Shown here: positions 30,986-43,148 of the stretch, piece after piece
Layout: each line of letters starts with the position of its first letter
Position numbering within the stretch: position 1 is the stretch's first letter
Assembly (NCBI RefSeq): GCF_048128805.1
Contig: NC_136010.1
Coordinates: forward strand, 30,009,980-30,073,979
DNA length: 64,000 bases
Direction: 5' to 3'
Source of the DNA: Centroberyx gerrardi
Taxonomy: Eukaryota; Chordata; Actinopteri; Beryciformes; Berycidae
Program-made: the position numbers and the translations under genes
The notes under the pieces: model-generated
What the model saw: the letters and a program-made list of their open reading frames with translations, nothing else
Told to the model about the DNA's origin: nothing
The model's database searches: none

Positions 30986-32496
30986 CGAACAGTGCGCATG
31001 CGTGACATTTGGCTGTACAAATCAAACGCCGATTAATTGATTGAATCCGTGTATCGGTGATTGATTTCCAACTGATAATAGGATTGTTTTCCCAATAAGG
31101 TACTGTTCAGTGAATGTACAAATGTATAACATTACAACTTACAAAGTAATATTATTATTACATAGTTTAAGGAAAGACTTAATTAATTTTAGTACAAAAC
31201 AAGTGAGAATTAGGTTTAGTGTGATCTACTATGGACTTGTGAATATGAAATTTGCCCAATAGACACAAAACCTTGATTGTATTATCAGTGAGCAAAGTAC
31301 TAAGAGACAATAGGCTACTGCTAAATAGAAATTGGTCCAATTTATGTTCATTAATAAATTATAATTTATAAAAATAGACAATATTGATTGAAAATTCCAA
31401 ATCTTTCCACTCAAAACTAATACTTAGACATCCTGTCCACCATATATGCAAAAGACTGCTATTACATACCTCTTTAGTGGAAGAAAATAAAAAAAAAACA
31501 TATGATGTATGATGGACAGAAAACAAAGTATCACAAGAAAAAGTTGCAGAAAGGTTGCTGACCCATATAAAGCATCTTGACAGGAAGTTTCTGTCTGAAC
31601 AGTCAGACCACTTCTCTTATTCCTTTTTTGGCAGCATTAGGCCATTTTGGGTTATGGCACTCAGTGAAGAAGAGTATATACCTACAGTTCATGGTGAACA
31701 GCCTTTACAACTGTGGACATTTATCATCCAAAAAAATCTATGAGTGTGAAAAAGAACCCCTCCTCATACAGTGAAACTGGTTTGAGGTTTTCAAACCAAA
31801 TGAGTTTGAAAACCATTAGTGTTTCTTGAGTATGAGTGCTTGACCAGGAGTGTTTGAAGGTGCAAACCCCTTAATTTTATCCCTGAAATGTCCTTAATTT
31901 TTCCATTACATAAGCATTAATTATTATTATTAAAGTAAGGTTAGTATCATGGGTTTATAAGGGATTTATTCATGGGTTGATTCACAGAGACACTAGTACT
32001 TAAGGGATATTTCATGCCTTTTGTGCATGGTTTACAGGTTGTTAAGTGGAAATTAATGGAAAAGTTCCTGTCCCCCTGAATTTTTCATTAAATTAGAAAG
32101 TAAGGAGTAAGGAGATTAGCAGGTGTTAAAGGAGGTTTCGATGGGATCTCTTCCATGAATAACTCCCATAATTAATTTTAATGAAAATGTAAGGTTATTT
32201 TAAGGGATTACTGGTAGAGAATAGGCACAGTTATTTACCGCACCATAGCACAAAATAAGCATAATATATCTGTGGGGGTTACTGTTGTTGATCAATACCA
32301 AAGACTCAACAATTAGGCCAGCTGCTGAGATTTCTGGCTTTCAAAACACACTTTCTGGCTCCTCCTTGGAACAAAAACTCTGCGTCCAATGGAGTTTCAA
32401 CTTTAAGTAATCCAACAATTTACCATCTTTTTTTTTTTTAGAACATATGTGTAATAGTAACTAATGGATTACAGTAGTAACTAATGTAGATTACAA

Positions 32497-32985
32497 AGTC
32501 AAGTCCAAGTCAAGTCCATGTCATTAATGTCAAGTCTCAAATCTAAATGTAGAACAGCAAGTCAAGTCAGAACAAATCAAGAGTCCAGTATCAATTTAAT
32601 ATCTTAAAGAAAACTAAATATCTAGGACTTTTCAATACAATATGGTTTTAATAGGATAAAAACTTGGTAAGAGCATCATGAGTTTGATTTCTATAATTAG
32701 TTTCAGCTTCAATAAATTCAATCATTCCATACAAATTCAGAAAACAGAATTTAAATTCAGTTGTCTGGTGGAACAAATCTCATCACTTTCAAAGTTGTTC
32801 ACACAAACACAAGATCTTTTGTCAAGACTTTAGAAACCTTTTCAAGTCATCAAGGTACAAGCCAACGTCAAGTCCCAAGTCACCAGAACCCAAGTCAAGT
32901 CTCAAGTCTTCTCTTCATGCGTCAAATCTCAAGCAATTCCAACTGTGACTCAAGTCAAGTCCAAGTCATGTGACTCTAGTCCCCA
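32497..32985. repeat. AAGTC-rich dispersed/tandem repeat
   Basis: Two clusters of short repeats of the type AAGTCAAGTCCAAGTCAAGT (about 32497-32580 and 32835-32970) bracket unrelated sequence. This pattern is frequent in fish and looks like the two ends of one repetitive element. Confidence 0.6.
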
Positions 32986-33567
32986 CCTCTGCTGTAATCC
33001 CATTACATAATAATCTGTTCCTCCCCATACCCAATTATGTATGTCTATATTTGCATGTCCACCTTATTGCTGGTTCTACTGTCATATTTATGTCATCCAT
33101 GGTATGTAAAAAACAAATGAACAGTTTGAACAGTTGACATGAATTTGAATAATGTCCAAACTTGGATTTTGAGAACAATTGGTTCAAATGAGGACAATAA
33201 GTTTACAAGAAATGCCTTGATTTTATTTCACATAACAGTGGTATTCAATTAAAAAAATTTGCCTTGTGAATAAATGCACAGTAAATACTCAACACTTTCA
33301 GTTTTCAGTCTGTGTGATAAATTCTCTTTTATATGCAATAAATGTTACTGTATACAGTAAAAGTGCAACATATCCAAAAATCAGCTCAGATGTGCCATGC
33401 TTGCAGCAGTCAACTCATTATCTGACATTACCTTACATACAACTGGTCCAATATCTAACCATATACAGTGCACTTCACAAATAATATCTGCTACAAATGT
33501 ATGTCAGTTTAAAACTCATAAATACCCTCACCCCAAAACACACGCGCACACACATTCTTTGACTGCA

Positions 33568-34235
33568 TTGAAGGAATACAGTGAGTTTCTGGTAGATTGT
33601 CCCACTGGCCAACTTATCCGCTGAGTGATGAAAACATAGACACCAAAATCATCCATGGTCCCTGGTAGATTGTTGACTCTGCGGTCCATGCTAACACTTT
33701 AGCATACGTTATTTTGAGTGATAGTAGGCTCCATGTTAACACTTAGCATACACTATGTTGAGGGAGAGGAGGCTCCATGCTAACACTTTAGCATACACTA
33801 TGAGTGATAGTAGGCTGCATGCTAACACTTTAGCATACACTATGTTGAGTGATAGTAGGCTGCATGCTAACACTTTAGCATACACTATGTTGCGTGATAG
33901 GTACTACTTTCACTTCTTGTGGAAACAGGGAAATGAGTTCCTTATAGTTCAAAACAGTAGGCCTACGTTTTAGATGATATTTTATATACATTTTACAAAG
34001 CTCCTACACAAAACTGCCGGACTTGGCCTCTTACCATTTAGCTTACATGTTCTCATTGTAAGCTAAAGCCAATATCACTCAACATAGTGTATGCTAAAGT
34101 GTTAGAATGGAGCTCTGGAGCAAATTATCTACCAGGGACACATGGATGATTTCGGTGTCGACGTTCTCATTACTTAGCAGATAAGTTGACCAACTGGACA
34201 GTCTCCCAGAAACTTGGTGCATTCCTTAAACATTC
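33568..34235. repeat. Inverted repeat with embedded 45-bp minisatellite
   Basis: The left arm (about 33568-33720) and right arm (about 34075-34235) are inverted copies. CCAACTTATC...TGATGAAAAC, ATCATCCATGG and CTAACACTTTAGCATAC on the left reappear reverse-complemented on the right. At the inner end of the left arm, 33690-33905 is a tandem array of about five units near 45 bp, each with TGCTAACACTTTAGCATAC, whose TGCTAA...TTAGCA ends form a small hairpin. The right arm keeps a single unit. Confidence 0.8.
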
Positions 34236-35059
34236 TTAATAATAGGTTCTTAATAACAAAATCAGTAGGATTTGTACCTAGAGACCATATTTGCTCCTGT
34301 CTTTATTCACAACCTGAACAATCTCTCAAACACACATGGTAAGGACAGGGTGTGAAGAGCGGATTGCAGCATTAGTGAAGCCACTCAGACGAACCTGAGA
34401 GAGAGCAGTCGAGTCAGTCAGTCTTCTCTCTGAACTGCTTCGCCCATACAACTCAAGTCTTTTGGTTGGTTTATAACACACAGTGAGCGTGACCAGTACA
34501 GGGGGGAAAGAAGGACAGGATGGATGAGCTAATGACAGAAATGACAGGAAATGCTAGCTACTGTTTCAGAGCAGGATGCCTGAAGAGTTTGATTTCTCAA
34601 TGAACTTTAGGTGGGCAACATAAACACAAGAGGGAGGGACTATAAGATCCATACCAATAGGAGGCTACAACACAGGAAGAGAAGTCAACATTTCTCTTCC
34701 ACCACTGAAAACGTTAAGGAAATGGACCTGACTCTTTCTGTTGTTTTCTTCTGATTATCATACTATGCCGGTCACTTTAAGACCATGTGAATGAACTGCA
34801 ACTTTCAAGATTTTATCATGCCCCTGTGTACAGAAACACGTCTTCATCACAACATACAGGAAACATAACGATAAATGAATTGTCACTGCATGTTGCTTCA
34901 TAATCCACCATCTGGAAACCTTCTAATCGAAAGTTTTACATGAATTGGGGTGAGCGATTTGTGATTGTGGAGTATTTTCACCTGAGTGGACATAAATTTG
35001 ATTCGGTGGATTATTCTGCTGTGGGGTTGGAGTCAATTCACTCTCAATTCAAGAGGTGG

Positions 35060-35570
35060 ATTCTAGGATTAGACATATATCTGGCCGATATTCTAACTTC
35101 TATTAAGCCATGTTGTCCACCTCCGATATGACGGAGGTTTCTCCCTGACCACAGCTACATAAAAAGACTCTGGAAAACCTGACGTGAAATTTTACTTTAC
35201 TTGTACATTTTATTTATTCATTTTATTGTTCAATGTTTTCAGAAACTTCAAGGCAGTAATGTAACCCAGAGTTTCCCCTATCACTGAATCCTACCTTAAA
35301 GAGCTGCTAACCATAAAAGAATTTCATTATCCTGGATTTCAATGGAGAGATTTAGTGTCCCATGATGGTCTGAATGCTGTTTCGGAAATTCAGAGGCTTT
35401 TCCACCCTGACAGGAATAAAATTCTGGGGGAAACACTGCATCCTTGTACTTTTTTGGCTTGAAAATAGTTAAATGTAAAGATACTAAATAACAAAATATC
35501 AGCTATTGGTGACTTCAACCCAAAAATATCGGTATCCGTGTCAACCTTCAAAAACATACTGTATATTGGT
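35060..35570 (+). repeat. Dispersed fish repeat, copy C
   Basis: Third member of the family at 9862 and 20728. It has CCTCCGATATGACGGAGG, an ATTCAGAGGCTTTTCCACCC core and TTCTGGGGGAAACACTGCAT, in the same plus-strand orientation. Confidence 0.7.
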
Positions 35571-36089
35571 CGAATTCTATCTCCATTAAAAAGATCCTCA
35601 CATAAACGAAGAATAAATGAACGATTAATGAGGCATTAGCCATTTCAATTTCCCTACTTAAAGTGATTTACGTAAAAGCAACTGATACCAAAGGGCATTG
35701 CTGTGAATACTCAGTAGCATCCTGGAACACAACAGGTCAGACGTCATGTGAAAACACACTAAGCCTGATAAAAGTATGCAAACAGAGGAAATGGAACTAA
35801 AACAGATGGAGTGAGTAGAAGTGGAATACTATACTATACTGGAGGTTGTCGTGTCTTCCGAATTTGATTTTTTTTGTCTCGTTTCAACATAAGAGGTTGG
35901 TAGAGGACCAGCAGCCCGGCCGCCTGCCGCTGTCGTAGTTGTCAGGGTCTCTGGCGATGAGCTTTAGGGCTCAGCGAGCTGCGGGGTTTCCCCTTGGAAG
36001 GTAGCCATGATGGCAGCTACCGAACGCCGACCAGGGCGGCCCCGCTTTAGTGCTTGAAGTCCGTTATGTCCGGCACTCGTCTCCGCGGC

Positions 36090-39000
36090 CTAGTTGACGC
36101 GGATGCCTGAAATGAAGGGCAGCCCGGTGGAAACCTTCTTTTTGTACTCCACGTAGTCCTCCCCGAAGAAATGGATGAGGGAGAGCTCCTCCTCTTCGAT
36201 CCGCTCGCGGAAGAAGCGCCAGCTGGCTAATGTGTAGCCGAGTATACACACCGGGTTACACAGCATGATCTGCAACATTGTAAAGTTAAATCACGATCAG
36301 CAAAAAAGCAAATGTATGGCTTCAAAATACATTATAAAATCAGATTAAACTTTAATGACCAGTGGGGGGAAACTGGGTTGTTGTAGCAGCAAAAGTAATA
36401 GGATACAGCCAAAACAAATAGAATATAAATATGAACATAGAAAATGGGTCGTACTAGAACTATAAAAATGAAAGATATGAAATATGAGTTACAGCATTTT
36501 GAGAGCGCCAAACCATGGCAGTAGTGCTTGTAGTGTCTGCCCCAGTAGTGCCTCACCTGTGTTCCTATGCTCCAGTAGAACCAGCCTACGTAGGAGGGGT
36601 GTCTGAAGTAGGAGTAGACCCCGCTGGTGACCAGCACATGGCTCTGGGCCTTCTCATTCTGTACGATGTGGTTGAAGTTGGAGCCGGCCGTCAACATGGC
36701 CGCCTTACGCAGGCCTTCGCCACACAGCACCATCAGCAGGCCCGCCACACTAAGCCAGTTCAGGTGCTTCAGCTCTGGGAAAAGGGATACAGATTTTAAA
36801 AATAAATAAATAAATAAATTAGACTGATGTTGCTGATATTAATATATCTTTAAAGGATAACGCTAGTGTTTTTAATGCATTTCTTACCGTCAACAAATCC
36901 TATGAAAATAACAAAATCAACAATGCGTTTGCTCTATTCCCGTTACTTTCTGCCTTCCCACGTTCCCTTTTTAGCCTTCAACCCGGAAGTCATTGGCTTC
37001 AATTGTAAGTTACAGACCTTTAAATACAGCTAAATACATAGTTTCTATTACGTTACCATGAAAAGTCAGGCTATTGTAGTTATTACCAAATCAAATGGGA
37101 ACAAATTCTTCATTACGCCGGGGACTATTTTCGGTGCTACGGAACTACTTTCCTGAGATGGAAAATGTGTTTACAGTCGGCTTATTAAGTTGTTTGAGGA
37201 AAAAGTCGGCCGGCCCGGTGCATCGCGATGATGAAATATGTTGCCCAGAGCAACAGCATGGCTCTTTGACGTGTTTTTAATCTTTTTTTTTTTTTTAAAC
37301 AATGGAGTTCTATGGCTACTGGGACATGGCTTCATTGGGCACCGGCTACATGGACGAGACTTGTTGGCACTTCTTAGCCTAAATTTCCATCCTGTTCAGT
37401 GTTTAATAAAAATATAATTGCTGTGTGAAAACACGCTATGAAGGGCCATTTTGAAAAGACAAGGGCCAAATGGGAGCAACTGTTTACAACAGAAGCCGCT
37501 CACATAAATCCCACAAGGTATTAGGAATACCACGGAGATAGAGATGAGAAACAAACCTGGAACCATGAGTTTCTCCACGGTGAACTCCAGCCATGATGAG
37601 GCTGCAGCCAGGGTATACTCCACACTGTGGTTGAGCAGAAAGGAGTCCAGCGAAAGGCTGCGAGGGTTGATGATGGCCGTCACCAGGTACTCCGAGTAGT
37701 GGAAGAATGACAGGGAGCACATGTACCTGCCAAGGTTATAACAACAAGTTAAGGCTGTACTCGGCAAGAGTTTTATGTAAAGGATGTAGGATAGAAAGAC
37801 TTGCATATTGCCCCTGTTAACTAGGGCTGCAACTAGCGATTATTTTCATTGTCCATTATTTTCTCGATTAATCGATTAGTTGTTTAGTCTATAAAATGTC
37901 AGAAAATGGTGAAAAATGTCGATCAGTGTTTCCCAAAGCCCAAGATGACGTCCTCAAATGTCTTGTTTTGTCCACAACCCAAAGATATTCAGTTTACTGT
38001 CATAGAGGAGTAAAGAAACCAGAAAATATTCACATTTAAGAAGCTGGAATCCGAGAATTTTTACTTATCTTTCTTAAAAAATTACTCAAACCGATTAATC
38101 GATTATCAAAATAGTTGGCGATTAATTTAATAGTTGACAACTAATCGATTAATCGCTGCAGCTCTACTGTTAACCATTGGATTCAACTAGACACACCGCT
38201 TTCACTGTAGATAAGGACAAGTAAATAATCCATAATCCACGACAGACTGTATTATATCGTCCCCCCACCACAACAACCACTGCCAAAAGTAAATTGTCAA
38301 CCTCCGGGAAACACTCTGCAGTTATTTACTCTAACATGTCCTTTTAGATACATAAGAAATATGTACTGAATATATTCTGACACTGTAAGGAGTAATATTG
38401 AGTAATGACAGATGGTATGTCAAAATGTCTTCCACATATGTATTCCATATAAAGTGCCAATATTTCCCTAAAGACAAAGTAAAAGCCTTGACAGATTTCC
38501 TGCATGGCAGTTGTGCAAGGGTCATTTACCCATGGAGTCCTTGCATACTGTGTGTTTCAAATGATGGACTAATAAACAGGACTAATAAACAGTGAATGCA
38601 AATAAGATAAAATCCATACACCCCTCTCACTCCACTGAACAAGAAAACTCTAAACCTATGTACAAACGGTAAATTGGAATCTGAATGTGTAGCTACATAC
38701 CAGCCAAAATGTGTCCAAGTGGTTTGGGAGAAGCTTATGATTAAGCCACAGCCAAAGGTAACACCAAGAAAGCAGGCTCTCACAGCAACCTGGAACAAGG
38801 GGGAGGTCAGACCAAACTAGGTTAACATGATTAAACAGACAGAAAACCAAATTAACCCGATTTTGCAAATGTATTTACAATGAACTGTTGTGAATGAATG
38901 GGTAAATGTTTTGAATCACAGAATCTGGTAGTGTGTAAAATTGTGTCAAATGCCAAACTTGGTGCAAGTCATGGATGGAGAAAGGAGTTCTACGTAGTGG

Positions 39001-39792
39001 GCAAGTTGGATCTTGTGTTTACACTACCATATTTCCCCCCTCTTCTTTTGTCATTGGCTATTGAAAATTCCCGTTAAGATTTGAGTCTTTGTCCTCATAC
39101 CACAGGATCAGGCTAAATCAAACATGTTTGATTTAATCGTGACGTGGCCGACCCCTTTGACCTGCTATATTTTAATGGGATTTTGCGTGACATTCTCACA
39201 CAACGGATCGCAGCATCGGAGCTATGCCAAAAGTAGTATTAGACGTACCAAGTTGCAAGCAGGGAGGTTAAAGTTACCTAGAGCAGCTTTGTCTGGCTTA
39301 GGGTTCTATCTTGAGCACACCAAGAATATCAGCTGTCTCTTTCCTCCAGCTAATAAGCTTAACTAAACAGATAACGTTAGCTAACGTTAGCTAGGTGACT
39401 TAGCTAGCCACCGTTGGCATTGTAACACCCAAGTTTGACTGATATGTTAAAGTAACTTATGACAAAATTACATGTGCTGTAATAGACATATGGTTGATGA
39501 AAAGTACTGCAGATAATTAGTACTTTAACCAAGATGAGAATGAGTGAAGCCAGTATCTAACGTTAAGTCTTACCTTGTACAGAGGTCCAGTGTATATGAG
39601 TAGCAAGAGGCCATTGGCAACAGCAATGTGGATAGAAATTGCTATTTTTCCGGGTGTTTCCGTGAGATAATCAAAGACCCAGTCAATATGTCCAAACAAG
39701 GTTCTGATCAAGGGGATTATTACCACGCTAAGCCCTAAAATAAAGCTTTTTACACTTATTCTCCCTTCTAGCACCAACTTACTGCCTGCCAT
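36090..39792 (-). CDS. icmt: Protein-S-isoprenylcysteine O-methyltransferase (ICMT), complete
   Basis: ICMT is the ER-membrane enzyme that methylates the C-terminal isoprenylcysteine of CAAX proteins (Ras, Rho, lamins) using S-adenosylmethionine. Coding exons on the minus strand: 39792-39574, 38789-38701, 37726-37557, 36774-36557 and 36269-36090. They total 876 nt and 291 aa (human 284). All sites are GT-AG. Landmarks in order: hydrophobic N-terminal helices, FGCGLIISFSQTTWTHFGW, SFFHYSEYLVTAIINP, SLDSFLLNHSVEYT, FNHIVQNEKAQSHVLVTSG, and the family motif YFRHPSYVGWFYWSIGTQ. The cofactor/membrane-site tail IEEEELSLIHFFGEDYVEYK is also present. The start chosen is MAGSKLVLEG; an upstream in-frame ATG at 39870 would add 26 residues and is probably 5'UTR. 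Intron 2 carries a hAT MITE. Confidence 0.97.
37822..38166. mobile_element. hAT-type MITE in icmt intron 2 with perfect 8-bp TSD
   Basis: The element begins TAGGGCTGCAACTAGCGATT and ends AATCGCTGCAGCTCTA, so its ends are inverted. CTGTTAAC flanks both sides exactly (37814-37821 and 38167-38174). Interior includes ATCGATTAATCGATT-like palindromes. It is non-coding. Confidence 0.9.
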
Positions 39793-39870
39793 GATGGAAA
39801 TGCTGCGCTCTTGAATGAACTGTCGCGATATCTGACTGGCAACCTCATGACTCCCATTTGCTACCTTCAA

Positions 39871-40304
39871 ATGTTGTCGGAAATATCACAATTCCGAGTT
39901 TTAAAAGCACGAGTGACCAAACAAAGTGGTAAATAGGACTAGGCGGGTGGAATTTTCTATGATACCCGAGTTGTCCAGATGATACATTTAGGGGCGGAGA
40001 GCATGGCAGCTGTGTCAACAACGGATTGTTGAAGTGATGTATTCATCATTTAGTAAATACCAAAATCACTTGGATGTGTGACAAGCATGACAACTTGCAT
40101 TTACCACCTCCAAACATTGAAGTAGCAGTTTAATCTCTCCGATGATACAAAAAAAATGAACATTAAACAATAACTTGAATGGGACCAGAGTGTGTGTGTA
40201 CCAGATGAGAAAACAGTCAACTGTGAATTCTGGTGCGTTCTTGTACTGGGAAAGTCCGACATCCAGGACTTAAAAGTCGGCTGCTAAACAGCATTGCATT
40301 CGTA
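39871..40304. other. Sequence upstream of icmt
   Basis: Contains the presumed icmt promoter (minus-strand transcription starting near 39870-39900). Nothing else was recognised before the foldback element. Confidence 0.4.
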
Positions 40305-41170
40305 CGGAAGCGTATTGCATTCACCAAAGAAAAAACAATCGGAGATGGTTTCTCGTAATTATGACTTATGTATCTCATAATTATGACTTAGTATCTCATA
40401 ATTACGAGAAAAGAATACTTCCGGTTTGGGCGTTTAGCCTTCAAAATAAAAGCGCAAGATTTAAAACTTGTAGAAATACTGTTTTAAACCAATTACCTTG
40501 TATTTAATCGTCAAATTCAATAAGTGAGCACCCATTTTAATGTTTGATGTCATAATAATAATGAACAATGCCATAATATCTGCCATTTGTAACTGTAAAC
40601 GCTGCATATATTACACTTGCAGTATGGCTGACTTTGAGAGCCTGCCATGACTTTTTTTTTTAAAGCACTTGGACCTAAATGTTACTGTGTAGTGAAAGTT
40701 CAGTTCTGCAGGAGTGTTTTGACATAGAACTTGTGCTGTTACAATGAAAGGTAAATTGTACAGTGTCCAATTTAGTCAGAAAATGTCAGAATAATATATA
40801 GTTAAGAATGGCACGTTATGGCATTGTTATTCATTATTATTATTATGACATCAAACATTAATATGGGTGCTCACTCATTGAATTTGACGAGTAAATCCAA
40901 GGTTTAAAACAGTATTTCTACGTTTAAAATCTTGCGCTTTTATTTTGAAGGCTAAACGCCCAAACCGGAAGTATTCTTTTCTCGTAATTACGAGATCTTT
41001 ATTTCGTAATTATGAGATACTAAGTCATAATTATGAGATCCTAAGTCATAATTACGAGATCTTTATCTCGTAATTATGAGATACTAAGTCATAATTATGA
41101 GATACAGAAGTCATAATTACGAGAAACCATCTCCGATTTTTTTTTCTTTGATGAATGCAATACGCTTCCG
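40305..41170. mobile_element. 866-bp foldback (near-palindromic) element
   Basis: Both ends read CGGAAGCGTATTGCATTCA inward (the right one as its reverse complement) and are flanked by TA. Inverted arms continue for about 280 bp or more: GAGATGGTTTCTCGTAATTA, AATACTTCCGGTTTGGGCG, CCTTCAAAATAAAAGCGCAA and TGTTTGATGTCATAATAATA all have inverse partners. The right arm has extra tandem units built on the palindrome TCATAATTATGA. The central spacer is about 230 bp with no coding potential. Confidence 0.85.
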
Positions 41171-41224
41171 TACATTCGTGTGCTATTTTGTCGTTAAATC
41201 AAACGATACAGAAGCCGCAGACCT

Positions 41225-41990
41225 CTGACTGCTCCAGCAATTCATAAAACTGGAAATACATCTCCAGGAAAAGACCAAGTATGTTACATCATGCCGAGAC
41301 ACCTGAAAGATGGGGCATTAATGAAATTGTTGGCACTTTACAACAAGGTATAGGAAGAAGGAAAGCTTCCAGTGTCATGGAAGGAGGCGATAGTAATTCC
41401 TATACGAAAGCCAGGGAAGGACCCAACTAAACCCACCAATTATAGGCCAATAGCCCTTACTTTGCATGTAGGTAAAGTCATGGCGAGAATGGTTACAGAA
41501 CAACTAACATATTTTCTAGAGGAGAGAGGATTGGTTGCAAAATACCAAAGTGGGTTTAGGAAAGGAAGAGGAACGATGGATCCAGTGCTAGGTTTAGAGG
41601 ATGAGAAGGAGAAGGAAAGCACAGATAAACAAAGAATCAGTGATAAGACACTCAAGATTATAGATAAGCATCCAAATAGTCTGTGCGATCACTGTCAAGT
41701 TGAAAAGAGTGTAGAACATGTGATTATACAGTGTGGGAAATATTGTATGAACAGGAAAGGCAAACATGAAAGAAGGATTCAGAGAGGTGGGAATTCAGGA
41801 GTTTACAATGAAGACAATAATGAATTTATCAAGCAGCGCATGTTGCAGAATTCTCTTTGATTTTATTACTCAAACAGGATTAAAAGGTAGACTTTAGTCT
41901 CTGGTCCACACTCCGAAGCAGAAGGTGGCGATAATGCGCGGTAACGTGAAACACAAGAAGAAGAAGAAGAAGAAGGAGGAAGACCTGCTG
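41225..41990 (+). pseudogene. Internally deleted LINE (I/Nimb-like) with reverse transcriptase remnant
   Basis: The frame from 41372 reads through reverse transcriptase motifs of the non-LTR type: IPIRKPGKDPTKPTNYRPIA and YQSGFRKGRGTMDP. It then jumps directly to a C-terminal Cys/His segment (LCDHC...VEHVIIQC) without the catalytic palm (YxDD) or any RNase H region. A stop codon interrupts the frame just upstream, near 41349. The 3' end is followed by an A/GAA-rich tail (AAGAAGAAGAAGAAGAAGG at about 41958), which looks like the LINE terminus. The family assignment is from memory of fish elements. Confidence 0.7.
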
Positions 41991-42489
41991 CAAGAGGTGG
42001 AAGTGACGTTAAAAGCCCCCTGAAGGAACCTGTCCAGTAGTCACTCTAATAACAAAGTAAGTTTTTAAATTGTACCATCGTCTCATGAATATGAGGAATA
42101 TTATGTTGAAATATATTAAACGTAAGAGCGTATTTAACTTTAGTTATTAGCAGCTGTAGCTAACGCTAATGTAGCCCTGATACAGGACCCTTTGGTCGTA
42201 TAGAGAACGGGATCGTGACGTGAGCAAAAGTGAGCAATGCAAGGCATTGTGGGATTTTAGGACACGGAAGCTACGGTAGAGACCGAGTAGTAGTGGAGGT
42301 AGACATTGCGGTGGTGTTTATCTTATCCAACTTCAAAATGGTGAACGCTTGCTGTATTATAAACTGTTTGCGCTACCCACTCTAGTCTGATGAACTAAGC
42401 CTCTCACTCGTAATGACCTACCCTAGCAAAAAACATTGTTTAGTAGCTACTCAGATCAGATATGTGTGAGAAGCAGACATACAAACCCT

Positions 42490-42810
42490 ATAAATGGGAT
42501 TAAAAGTAGGGTAGCTCATTCTGTCAGGTAGGAAATATCTATCGGAATGGACTACTACCTCTATAAATGTGGTTAAAAGTAGAATAGCTCATTCTGTCAG
42601 GTAGGAAATATCTATCGGAATGGACTACTACCTCTATAAATGTAGTTATAAATAGAGTAGCTCATTCTGTCAGGTAGGAAATATCTATCGGAATGGACTA
42701 CTACCTCTATAAATGTAGTTAAAAGTAGAGTAGCTCATTCTGTCAGGTAGGAAATATATATCGGAAAGGACTACTATAAATATGGTTAAAAGTAGAGTAG
42801 CTCATAATGA
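42490..42810. repeat. 73-bp minisatellite, about 4.3 units
   Basis: TAGCTCATTCTGTCAGGTAG recurs at 42512, 42585, 42658 and 42731, an exact 73-bp spacing. A shortened fifth unit starts at 42798. The units are almost identical, suggesting recent expansion. Confidence 0.92.
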
Positions 42811-42842
42811 GCACCCAACATATGTACACACAAACACACAAA

Positions 42843-43114
42843 TGTAGAAGTGACAGGAATGTGGAGACGGACAACTTCTCTCGTTGACTACACCAACTCG
42901 TGTGTCATTTTTTTGAAACCAACAGAGCAAGACAATTTACATCGCGCTGCCCAAAAACACAACAACACTACGTAGAGCTGACGTCACTCAGAAAACCAGA
43001 CTTTCTTAAAGGGACCGTGTCTCCTTAACCCTGAGAAGCACACAATATAACTGCGTGTGTTAAACATACCCAAACCACAGATTATGGTGAATAATGTCCA
43101 TAGAGTCCGCCACA
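42843..43114 (-). repeat. 3' LTR
   Basis: Direct repeat of 46603-46874. By eye only one difference between the two LTRs was seen (A versus G 11 bases from the left edge). Confidence 0.95.
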
Positions 43115-43148
43115 TACGTCCCCCCAGAATTCACCATAACAGAGAAAG

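Larger units (their letters stand above)
30986..35870. other. Intergenic region between rpl22 promoter and icmt 3' end
   Basis: About 4.9 kb. No gene with a recognisable domain. It holds an AAGTC-rich repeat (32497-32985), an inverted repeat with a 45-bp minisatellite (33568-34235) and a dispersed repeat copy (35060-35570). Confidence 0.5.

Noticed and set aside
39793-39870. Upstream in-frame ATG extending ICMT by 26 residues
   Set aside because: The added residues are polar and unlike the usual short hydrophobic N-terminus; the MAGS start gives the family length.
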